Shown piece by piece: positions 34,862 to 44,735 of a stretch of 64,000 bases of DNA. The position numbers were made by a program, and so were the translations under genes. Position 1 is the first letter of the stretch. Every line of letters starts with the position of its first letter. The stretch lies in contig OW285187.1 in NCBI GenBank assembly GCA_935421135.1, positions 20,646,429 through 20,710,428 of the forward strand, written 5' to 3'. The notes under the pieces are model-generated. The model was not told the origin of the DNA and searched no databases. It was given only the letters and a program-made list of their open reading frames with translations. The stretch comes from Bugulina stolonifera (Eukaryota; Bryozoa; Gymnolaemata; Cheilostomatida; Bugulidae).

Positions 34862-35709
34862 AATGTAGTTATCCTGTTATTTAAGAATAATGATGACGTG
34901 AACCGTTTCTTGCTTCGCTGGTGGAAAGAAGGTAAACAGAAGTTCGCCGATTGCCATAGCAATGCGGAGAAGAGTGGATTGTGGTCAACTCTTTCTACAA
35001 TCGATTTGGTTCTAAGTACACTGTAACTGTCTGTTTACTACGTAAACCTCCTATGGTATTTGGCGAAGAGATGCTTCTCAAGGTCTCCAATATTAGACAT
35101 ACTACAATGTAGTACCATAGCCCTGTGTGATAATTACAATGTAGAATGTGTGTTCACAATGCTACATTGTTATATGCGTGTACCTGCTGTTTATTGCAGT
35201 TCAACAAAGGACAGCATAAAATCAAAGTTTTACAATTTGAAGGCGAAGCATCAAGCAGCCTTAAGGCACAACAACATTTGTGGGAACAACCCAGTAAGTT
35301 ATAACACTCTCCTGGAATGCAGACCAACACAATCCAAGCATGAGAGGCACTCTGGTCTGCAGCCACATTTGTAGATGCTGTTTAGTTTGCTTTATAGCCA
35401 TTGAATAAATTCCTACCGTCGTGCATGCACATCATGCGTATACTGTTGTAGACAGAATTTGAGCTGATGGATGAATGCGAGGAGGCATTTGGTGACTGGC
35501 ACGATGTAAACCCACCAATGGTCATCGAGTCAACAGATCAGGAAAGGTCTCGAAAAAGAAGGCAAACAACCCAAGCACAGCTCCAGCAGGAGCATAGAGC
35601 TGAAAGAGATCGGCCGCGCCAAGAACGGGCCGATTCACGCCAGGAAACAGCTGAATTCAGGAAGGAATTCTTATCTATTTTTCAGAAACTAGTTGACAAA
35701 ACTAACTGA
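34862..35709 (+). CDS. Myb/SANT-like DNA-binding protein, about three exons, 5' end unresolved
   Basis: Probable exons: about 34862-35020 (VNRFLLRWWKEGKQKFADC, SGLWSTLS), 35200-35293 (STKDSIKSKFYNLKAKHQ, RHNNICGNNP) and 35452-35709 (TEFELMDECEEAFGDWHDV, MVIEST, then a charged coiled coil of Arg/Gln/Glu ending IFQKLVDKTN). The last two exons join in phase 0 with good GT-AG sites. Together they follow the usual plan of this family: trihelix/Myb-SANT domain, an acidic MDE-C-F-G-D linker with an IEST motif, then a long basic-acidic helix. The first junction is uncertain: no donor near 35020 gives the phase needed by the 35200 acceptor. Such genes are either host factors or PIF/Harbinger partner ORFs. 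Confidence 0.55.
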
Positions 35710-36273
35710 TTTATGATATACATGTATGTTTATTAGAATAGTGTGATGTAATGCTATAAAATTATTAGTCTATATTAGTCTGTAGGATATATATAGAATA
35801 GTCTGATATAGTGTAGAATAGTAGAACATATGTGTAAAAATATAGAATATGTGTGTAGAAATGTAGAATATGTGTGTAGAATAGGGCATGCCATAAAACT
35901 ATGCTGTATATTTTGTATCTAGAATACTCGAATTAGTCTGACAAAACGCTATAAAATTATGTACAGTTGAAAATTATCTGCTCCATATTTTATACATGTG
36001 GTACCATCAGGTGCCTAGTGATGGCATCTCGTTTATCAGATGCATCAGTGAAGTTGAGTTCGACGTTACCGTCTCTCTGCTCACTGCTATTATACACAAT
36101 AAGCTTGTGCAATCATCATACCATGCTTTTTTGTTTTCAAGGATTACTTTGTCAAATCAGAGCAGCTGAGTTCAAATCTGCTACTATCAATTGGCTAGCT
36201 CTTCGTTATCACTAGAAATAACTCGCCTAAATTCGTTGCCAAGGAAAATTTACGTGACAGGAGGTACTACAAA
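35710..36273. other. Gap between the Myb/SANT-like gene and element D
   Basis: Contains diverged short repeats around 35770-35900 (GTAGAATA-type units recurring every 15-30 bp). No gene seen. Confidence 0.45.
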
Positions 36274-37768
36274 ATGGCGGATCACAGCAGAATTGATGTA
36301 GACACTGAAGATTTCATTCAAGAATTTTGTGAGATAGAGGACAAATATTTTGATTTGGGCTTGAGGGGGTATGAAAGTCACAGTACAGATTGCAGTAGCG
36401 ATGATGAAAATTTAGTAGAAGAGCAGGAACTACCGATAGTGATAGGGCAATAATACCTGTTGAAGTTAAGACTTATAACTCAATTACAAACAAGAGTCTC
36501 TCTACTGCTAGTGCTAGTCATAGCTCGGCTGACTTTGAAGATTTCCCGGATCAGGACGACAGACTCAGTGACAATGACCTTTTATCAAAATCTGGTTAGT
36601 AGGGTTTGATTTTAGTTCAAGAATTTTGTGAGATAGAGGACAAATATTTTGATTTGGGCTTGAGGGGGTATGAAAGTCACAGTACAGATTGCAGTAGCGA
36701 TGATGAAAATTTAGTAGAAGAGCAGGAACTACCGATAGTGATAGGGCAATAATACCTGTTGAAGTTAAGACTTATAACTCAATTACAAACAAGAGTCTCT
36801 CTACTGCTAGTGCTAGTCATAGCTCGGCTGACTTTGAAGATTTCCCGGATCAGGACGACAGACTCAGTGACAATGACCTTTTATCAAAATCTGGTTAGTA
36901 GGGTTTGATTTTAGTTCAACACATGGATATTTTATTTTCATTTTGCCAAAAGTTAAAAAATAATTACAATGCTAGACCATGCAGATGCTAGCTATAAATT
37001 CTGTAATTGTTGCATTAACTTAGGAGCAAAAGTTTCAGAATAACTGTCTAGCTATTCCCAATTGCTCTAGTATAGAATACTTTAAAATTTACATATTCCA
37101 AATATGAACAGCAACCCTTCGTAATAAACTGTTTGCTTCTCAGGATGCAAATTTGGCTGTGTACATCAACTGAAGGTTGACCAAGTCATGGATGGTGGAT
37201 GAGAATAGTAAATAAGAGGCTAACCAAAGAGCAGTGAGATCTTCTCATCACTGGCAAGATATCTACCTTCATCAGCAGAGACTCCTTGACATCAAAGAAG
37301 TCTAAGCATAGACAAGTAGAAAGAAAACGTGGGAGATGTAACTTTACACACGAGGTATGTACACCCATATACAATTTTCCAAATGATAATATCAGCATCT
37401 AGAACTTGGCAGATCCCATGAAGTGTCAGACTAGTTTCAGTACTGAGTTAGACCCGGTACAGCCTCACAAAGGTTCACAAAAAATGGCTCAAAATAAAAT
37501 GTTCCACGTCTTACAATGTTATGGCTTTTTTGTAGGAATATCCATCTGCAAGCCCACATTTTTATTTATCAACTGTATTGGAAAGAACCGGTTAACTGCT
37601 ATCAAGAAAAACTACAAAGAAAATGATGGAGCACCGAGAGATTTCCAGTACAAGGGTAGAAACCACAAAGCAGTCACTAAAGCAGGCAGTGATATCATTG
37701 TTTCCTTTCTAGACAACCTGTCAGAGATACACTCTATAGATCTTCCGGGCCGAGTTTCAGGTGAATAA
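36274..37768 (+). pseudogene. Element D: N-terminal part of a CKxGC-type transposase-like gene, duplicated exon
   Basis: ATG at 36274 opens a 59-codon acidic frame (MADHSRIDVDTEDFIQEFCE, ending EEQELPIVIGQ). A one-base shift continues it as TDSDRAIIPVEVKTYNS to LLSKSG, followed by donor GTTAGT. The next exon, after CTCAG near 37145, begins GCKFGCVHQL in compatible phase; CKFGC parallels CKRGC of element A. Further frames follow to 37768: KPTFLFINCIGKNRL, then APRDFQYKGRNHKAVTKAG, which parallels the RGKH block of A. The first exon with its donor is present twice because of the 299-bp tandem duplication. Broken by frameshifts in both copies. No catalytic region follows before element C begins. 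Confidence 0.45.
36317..36914. repeat. 299-bp tandem duplication, apparently identical copies
   Basis: Units 36317-36615 and 36616-36914. I saw no difference over the stretches compared, and both start TTCAAGAATTTTG. The unit contains most of the acidic exon of element D plus its donor site. Confidence 0.93.
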
Positions 37769-37894
37769 TATCTGCCGAAATGAGTCCAGTGAACACGCTC
37801 TATCTGACAAACCCAATAACTCAAAATCACTTATGCCCTCCTTTATACTGAAAATGACAGGAGGGGTCACATAAAATAGTAGAATATTATTTAT

Positions 37895-40602
37895 GAGTGA
37901 TTCTCAAATTACATGTAAAATTCCGCCACAATGAAATATTTCCCAAAGTATCCTTTGGTGATACCTGCATTCCTTTCACACCTTTAGACAATGTATCAAG
38001 TGACAAGGACACCTATTGTTTGTCTTTGTTGAAATCTCATAATCTGTTTAAAGTTAATTAGTAGGTTGATTTTTGCAAGAATTTGCTCAAATTTTGATGT
38101 CACAATGACTGAGTACTGAACTTCAAACCTTGATTGGTTTACACTGGCTGGGTCCATTATGCCATGCAGCCACTCTTTCTGCTCCTAGAGACATGGGCTA
38201 AATGTTCATCCCAATAGTAAACATGAATGCATGTACAGTTCCATACTATCTTTGTTCAAAGTGTTGTCACAGATTTTCCATTGTCAACTCCGTTACAACT
38301 AATTGGTACATATAGAGCATCTAAATCAAATCCCAGCACAGTTTGCTGGTTGTATTACCTTCACCGAGCCGTCAGAAAATTGCTGGTAGAAAGTTGGTCA
38401 CGCGAGATCGCTCGAAACTATATCGCCAAAACAAAGCATTGAAATCTCAACTTGACAGCCAAGAAAAACTCCTTGCCAAGTATCGGAAACAAATAGAGCG
38501 AAATAGATACATGATAAAACTCCCAAATCGGCAGTAAAACATCGTATGTCTGGCCCTAGAACACGGATAGCAAAACAGTTGCTGTTTTATTTTGCCACAA
38601 TGGAAGAACTAAAGCAGAAGCGGGAGTCGCTACAATCTCGCAAAGATAGGATAACTTTGAACAAAGTATTCACAGGCAACATCCTCAGGAAGTACCGCCT
38701 GTGTTCAACTGCAAAGAAACAATTTGGATTAGATAAACGAAAATTAGAGGCCAACAACTCTTCTCTGAATACCCAAGCAACAAAATATAATAGCAAGCTA
38801 GTTAAACTGTCACAAAGTTTCAAGACATTCTATTGTCGCATGACAACTCACGTATAACGACTGTGACGACAGATGTAAAATTAAAAAGCCTAAACGTTTT
38901 TTACTCTTGGACATAGCAGATTCGCAAAAAAAATACAACCAGGAGAATCCAACTATTTCGCTCAGTCACTCCTCATTCGCACGATTACGACCATTCTACG
39001 TAGTGAAACCCACCATTGCTGATAGAGAACGTTGCTTATGTAAAAAACATGAAAATGTAAACTATCTCATTGAGAAGTGCCATCATCATAAGTTGGTTGA
39101 ATGCGCAAACACAGAAAAACTTCTCACTGACATCACATGTTCTACATCCAACTACACATGTATGTATCGGAAGTGAAGCAATTGCAAACACAGAAACCTA
39201 GTTAACATGAATATGAGCGACCAAGGCTTAGGTACCCATACATGGTGGTGGGAGTGGAAAATGAAAAAAGAAACATTGAATGACAGAACTGGTATCATTG
39301 AGAAGAAAACCACCCAAAGAACTGTAAAAGAAATGATTCATGGAACTATAGCAGAGTTAATCCTGAAAACGAACAAAGAAATGAATGACACATTTTCTCA
39401 ACATGTTTTTAACATCAGGCACCAATATGAACGGTTTCGAGACCTGAAACAAAACTTAGATAAACACACTGCAGTCATTCACGTAGGTTTGCAAATATTC
39501 TGAAGAAATACAGTCAATGCACTTTGGGTCATCTATTCAACAGGCATCACAGTCATCTGCACTAAAGATTATCACAAATCCTTCTGTACTATTTCACCCA
39601 GCCGTAGACATGATCCTTATGCTATTTAGACAAACTTAAAACCTATTCTTGATATGCTGGAACCTAGAATACATACTGTGCATTTTTGGTCTGACGGGCC
39701 AACTACCCAATACCGGAACAAAAAAAATTCCGTTTGTTTAGCTTGATAGTTTTCAACTATGGTATAACTTCTTCAACATGGAACTTTAGTGAAGCCAGTC
39801 ATGGGAAGGGTGCCCCAGATGGAGTCGGCGGAGCAGTGAAGAGAAATGCGGATCGTCACGTAGCCAACAAAGTAGATATACCCAACGCTCGCAAATTATT
39901 TGAGATATTACAAACATGTAGTGAGATAAAGTATTTTTACATCACTGAGCAGGACATAGAGGATTTCGAAGAGCAGAATGTAGTTCCAGAAACTGCTTCA
40001 GTAAAAGGAACCATGAAAATTCATCAAATAGTCCTCGTACGCAAGGAACAACTAATACACCGTGTCCTGTCATGCTTCTGTTCATCAAATGGTGTTTGCA
40101 GGTGCTTTGACCCTAAGGCCATCTCATTTAGGGCAGCATGCAGTTAAAGAAGCTAAATAACGGGCAAGCATAGTATTTTGACTTTCAGGATCTAACTCCT
40201 GTAATCACAGTAAATAGTTGTGTGTAATTTGCAGCAAAATGCATATTTCTTAGGGTTATTTTCAAATTATGTCATTTTTTAACTTAAAGTGCACGATAAT
40301 ATTATATTCTGCATTTTGGATAACTATTATGTCAATAAAAAGTTACCATAGCCACATTTTGATAAAGTCTGCCACTGCTGTGAAATAAAATGTCAACTCC
40401 GTAACGCCGGTTCAACTCCGTAACATATTTCCACTCCGTAACGGTGATTAATGATGTAATTAATCATAATTAAGCTCTGCTGTTACTTTCTGATTGTTGC
40501 AGACCTCATGTTCTCCACACATGCAAATTTTGAACAAAATCAGACAACAGAAATTATTTTGATTTTTAGAACCCAATTTAACATATAATTTGAGAATCAC
40601 TC
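37895..40602 (+). mobile_element. Element C: 2.7-kb DNA transposon relic with terminal inverted repeats
   Basis: GAGTGATTCTCAAATTACAT at 37895 recurs inverted at the right end: the reverse complement of the sequence ending at 40602 reads GAGTGATTCTCAAATTATAT. These imperfect TIRs of about 27 bp bracket the transposase-like frames at 38.3-40.15 kb. Subterminal CAACTCCGT(T/A)AC motifs occur once on the left (38286) and three times on the right (40395-40442). Target duplication not clear. Confidence 0.6.
38340..40147 (+). pseudogene. Transposase-like pseudogene C (HFWSDGPTTQYRN / GKGAPDGVGG type)
   Basis: Consecutive frames in shifting phase give: SKLYRQNKALKSQLDSQEKL (38420 region); a coiled-coil frame 38546-38857 with LNKVFTGNILRKYRLCS; SHSSFARLRPFYVVKP with CLCKKHENVNYL (38907-39176); WWWEWK and HVFNIRHQYERFRDLKQNL (39207-39503); EEIQSMHFGSS; then HFWSDGPTTQYRNK and, in 39734-40147, STWNFSEASHGKGAPDGVGG, AVKRNADRHV. 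This order is that of a family repeated in many insect, cnidarian and fish genomes. SDGPTTQYRN and the H-G-K-G-A-P-D-G block sit where A and B have SDGCSGQ/GHSFLPCD and DSCNSQNKN/GHSFMSAD. At least five frameshifts or stops; non-functional. Confidence 0.72.
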
Positions 40603-40760
40603 TGATAATAATTATTTTATAATTATTATAATAATTATTATTTTATATTATTGTCAACCTTATAACTATTAATTCATAATAGTTATTTTTAATTTATAAT
40701 TATTAATTCATTAATAAGTACTATTTTTAATTGTTCATTTCATATGCTATTTATATTATT
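40603..40760. repeat. AT-only low-complexity tract
   Basis: Runs of ATAATAATTATT and TTAATTTATAATT-type sequence between element C and the hAT-derived exons. Confidence 0.8.
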
Positions 40761-40939
40761 TATAACTTTTATAATAATAATGCTATTATTACCAATACTA
40801 CTATCTATAACTGCCAGCCGCATGATGCAGTTGCAGGTAGTTTGTTTTTTCTTTATTGCAATGCATCAAAATCAACAACTTCCTAGCCTATATAATTACT
40901 ATGATGTTATGTTTTGTTATTTATATTCTTTCCCTTTAG

Positions 40940-41418
40940 GCCACTAATGCTGAGACTCTCTTTACTATGGTGGCAAAGCACAATTTGTCATTTTCAGTTG
41001 CAGACCATTTTTCTGCATCAGTACCCAAAATGTTTCCAGATTCAACCATTGCCAAGAGTTATGGAGCTGCACGGACTAAGACAACATGTCAAATTAAAGG
41101 TAAGGAAAAAATGCTACCAGCTTGTTAACAAAGACTCAGTTTTGTACTGTTAACTCTTGTAATTCCATCAAAAAGCTGCCAAGTGGCTTAGCAATTTTTG
41201 GCTTGCCTAATATCACCCAATGACACCCAATGTTTCGCATTGCCTTAATTATGGAATGAAATGATTTATTTATTACAAAAGCTTTAGCTTCACATGCAGA
41301 CCGAAAAGTGATAGAGCTTTGTCAGCAGATGCCTTTTCAGCATGTACACACGTACTTTCAAAATAACCACATTGTGAATTTTATACCGATCAGTTTGGTG
41401 GCTAACAGCCCAATATTT
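40940..41418 (+). pseudogene. hAT-type transposase-derived exon pair
   Basis: Exons 40940-41099 and 41288-41418 join in phase 1 through a GT-AG intron, and a donor GTAAGT follows the second. The first encodes FTMVAKHNLSFSVADHF and KMFPDSTIAKSYGAARTKTT, matching the conserved block of ZBED/hAT-family proteins (EHN-x-P-x-x-x-A-DH, FPDS, the R-T-K-T-T end). The second, ASHADRKVIELCQQMPF, should run into the hAT catalytic 'S-x-D-x-S' segment but reads THVYF-like residues there (VHTYFQNNHIVNF), so the first catalytic Asp is not visible. Stranded exons; no continuation found. Confidence 0.6.
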
Positions 41419-42130
41419 GTAAGTACCTTACTAATTCCTTATCTTCATATTTCTTTACTATTGTTTCATCAACATATGGACATTGCAAATGGTTTTTAAA
41501 TTTGTTTTAACTTCTTTTTAACTCCGGTGTCGTACATATATTTTAGGATACAATCAGCCAATGAATAATCCTTTAATAACAATAGATATCACAAAGGAGA
41601 AAAATGATTCTGCAACATACACTGCCAACACATAAAAACAGGGCCGTCACAGGACCTGTGCTGAGATCACTACAGCATAAAAATTGAAATTTATTCATAT
41701 TTAGCACAAGCTAACTCAAATTTCAATACTACAGTTTTCTCAAATGAGGCACGTCCCTTCCACTCGCCCTAGTGGTCTGACGTGACCACTACTCTAAGTA
41801 TCCTAAGTAAGTATAAATCTATAAGAGATTAGCTCTACTGGCAATCTAGTAACCAAACCTAGCTAAACTACCATGCTGAGATATTATTTCACCTCAACAT
41901 GCCCCCAAATAGTCTTAAATTGCCTCAGATTTAACCAAACCCTTAGCTGTTGAGTTCAGGCGCTTAATAAATAACAAAATCGACTTTCCCATCTAAAACT
42001 GTTTACAAAAGATTAAAATCCGCCCCTGTTGATGAAAAATTCAGTCGGCACATTGGTTTTACAAGCAGATTACTCTGCTCCCAATTGCTTTATGGGGCTC
42101 TGGCACGGCGTAAAAACAAAATGTCTCTGT
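41419..42130. other. Gap, no gene seen
   Basis: AT-rich DNA between hAT-derived exons and the first TTAA-type MITE copy. A run around 41640-41880 looks repeat-derived but has no partner in this window. Confidence 0.4.
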
Positions 42131-42617
42131 TTTTTCACTGTCACACCATTCAATATTTGCAAATAATATTGTTCATCATATTTCATTAAGATTGATGTGC
42201 CGTCTGTCTTTGTAAACCTAGTGGCAGCCAAGATAAACACATAATTTGAATATTGGCTATCATCATTATGACCTCCAGTCAGCATTGAGTACATAGGTAG
42301 GCTACAGCATGAAATAGCCAAGTAATCTTATTGAGTCAACATTAACACTGTCATTCTATAAATAGCTCTTGTGTACAGCGATAAACAAGAGAGTTACAGG
42401 CAATGCCCGCAACGAGTTTCGGGCCCTATGACTATCTCTGTAGCACAGTTTATATTAACCGCTTGAGTGCTTCCAAAATTCCCAACATACATACGTAGGC
42501 TACAAGTTGAAGGATAGGGTTTTCTTGGCAGCAGCTAGGTTTCCAAACACAAGCAACACATCAGTCTTTATCCTACTGAAATAGGATGAACAATATTATA
42601 TTGCAAATATTGAATAG
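42131..42617. mobile_element. Degenerate copy of the TTAA-type foldback MITE
   Basis: Homologous to 43847-44406. The left arm has CACCATTCAATATTTGCAAA followed by a GTTCATCAT block; the right arm carries the inverted counterpart ending near 42617. Ends have decayed, so the TTAA flanks are not preserved. No coding frame of its own. Confidence 0.65.
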
Positions 42618-43143
42618 TCTGTCTGTCTTTAGAGTCTCGAGACCTCCAATTGGAGGAAAGTTGAGACCTTCAGTTCGTCAGTAATTATATTATTCCGCTA
42701 CTAGTTCCCCTGTTCTCAGTTCCCTAGACCAAAGATAGTGGAAGGGAAGATCAGACACTCAGGCCAAAAACTGTCCGTCCCCCGCCTCCAAACGCGGTCC
42801 GAATAAAGCAAAGAGTTGTGCTACCTTGTACACAAATCCGCTCTTGCTATTGGTGTTCTGCCGGGCAATCAGATGGTATTGCCAACAGCGGCATCGAATA
42901 GACAGTCTACTTATACAAACGATATATCATTAGAAAGAGCGCAACAGTTAACCCGTTGCTTCGCAAAACTAGTCTAGCAGCCATCTAAAAGTTCAACACA
43001 TTTAAGGCGGGAAGTAGATCGCGGAACGTCGGGACCGCCAAATTGGGCGTATTTGGTGGGACAGGGTTTTATCATTGAGTGTCCGATCTTCCCTTCCACT
43101 ATCTTTGCCCTAGACGTTCTGATCAGAAAACTCAGTGCGACAG
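42618..43143. repeat. Dispersed repeat, copy 1, interrupted by a MITE
   Basis: 42618-42730 plus 43116-43143 match 51252-51395: both carry GAGTCTCGAGACCTCC, CCTTCAGTTCGTCAGTA, CCCCTGTTCTCAG and GTTCT-ATCA. Copy 1 is interrupted by the 377-bp element at 42731-43107; copy 2 is uninterrupted at the corresponding position. Confidence 0.85.
42731..43107. mobile_element. 377-bp MITE with 31-bp TIRs and 8-bp target duplication (hAT-like)
   Basis: Ends are inverted repeats starting CAAAGATAGTGGAAGGGAAG; over 31 bp they differ at one base. The 8-bp CCCTAGAC occurs immediately left (42723-42730) and right (43108-43115). An 8-bp duplication is typical of hAT and P superfamilies. The related unoccupied site near 51360 supports insertion. 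GC content is higher than the surroundings; no coding frame. Confidence 0.9.
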
Positions 43144-43666
43144 TGGTGGTTTAAAAAATCTTTGCTGCTACAATCCTCCGTATTTGGAGCAACAATAACA
43201 GGTGTTGGTCGAAATCTGTATTTAATAATTAATAATACATAATTATAATATGTGTTTTACTTACAGTTGGGAAGAGGCATGAGAACTAAAGATGTTGAAC
43301 GCGTTTGAATTCCAATGCCTTTTTCACAGGAAATCGTGTATAGCTCTGTAACATCCACAGTAGGTTAAAAGCACACTAACTCCTATCACGTGTAGTAATT
43401 ATTGCTCTGCGCTAGACCAGGCAACAGCATGGCATTGACATAGCTGCGGTAAAATTGTTAAAGAATTTCTTGGAACGGGGTCAAGAAATAAGATCTCCAT
43501 GATAAGACGGATCTAAGAAGTAACCCTTGAGCTACATTTTGGCAGATGATAAATAATTATTTTGTTATGTGTAACAACGGGAAGGTCGATGGACGATGGG
43601 ATGTAATTTTAATTTAAATTTACGAATAATCATCTAATGTATTATTTATATTTATTATACTGTTGA

Positions 43667-43795
43667 CAGTAGCACCAGTTGGATGTGGCACTACTTGGCG
43701 GTAGCACGTGTCAGAATGTAGCACCAGTTGACGTGTAGCACGAGTAAGAAGTAGTGCGACTTTGAGTGGCACGAGATGGAAGTAGCACGAAGTGA
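43667..43795. repeat. Degenerate tandem repeat of GTAGCAC(C/G)AGT-type units
   Basis: About eight imperfect 14-19 bp units built on GTAGCAC, some with TGGCAC or GTAGTGC variants. Located just upstream of the intact TTAA MITE. Confidence 0.7.
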
Positions 43796-43846
43796 CTGGC
43801 TCCCAATATTATATATTACATTATATACATTTGTATATATATTTAA

Positions 43847-44406
43847 ACCACTACTGTCGCACCATTCAATATTTTCAAATAATCTTGTTCATCATTTTTC
43901 AGTAAGATTGATGTGTTGCTTGTCTTTGGTAACCTAGCAGCTGCCAAGAAAACCCTATTTTAATATTGGCTGATTTCACCTTCAATCAGCCTATGCTGGG
44001 AATTTTGGAAGCTCTCAAGCAGTTAATATAAAACTGTGCTACAGAGATAGCCATAGGACTTGCAATGCATTGCATTGTTTTTTGTGGGCATGACTCTAAC
44101 TTACTTATTCATCACTGTGCACAAGAGCTATTTATAGAATGACAGTTAGTGTTGGCTCAATAAGATTACTGGGCTATTTGATGTTAGTAGCTTACGTATG
44201 TACATAAGTTACAAGTATAGACTTAGAACAGGCATAGCCATAGGAACTTAACAGGTCTCAATGCTGAATGGAGGTCATAATAGCCAATATTCAAATGAGT
44301 TTATCTTGGCTGCCACTAGGTTTACAAAGACAAACAGCACACCAATCTTCATGAAATAAGATGACCAGTATTCTTTGCAAATATTGAATGGTGAGACAGT
44401 AGTGGT
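43847..44406. mobile_element. 560-bp TTAA-flanked foldback MITE (piggyBac-type target)
   Basis: TTAA at 43843-43846 and 44407-44410 flanks an element starting ACCACTACTGTC and ending with its inverted counterpart GACAGTAGTGGT. Homology between arms extends inward for about 200 bp or more with mismatches. TTAA target duplication is the hallmark of piggyBac-type insertion; the superfamily call rests on that alone. Confidence 0.75.
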
Positions 44407-44735
44407 TTAATATTATTTTTGATTTTGAAAGAACTTTTATCAAATCATAATAATAATAATTTTAAATTTATGTTTTGTATACGCACAGGACCCACCCTAT
44501 GGAATAATCACGGATATAATATTCATGGTAGATAAAAATTTTCAAGTGAAGTTACAAGTTAAATGCTTACAGTCATGTCTCCAGAAACTCAAGTTTTCAT
44601 CAAGTTATCCAAGTTAACTACAAGCAAGTGTTGTAGCAAACAGTGTATTACCCCTCATGCCTATTCACTTGTAATTACTGTAGCTCATTCATCACAGTAT
44701 TATTCGTTACATAAATATGAATACATAATCATGGT

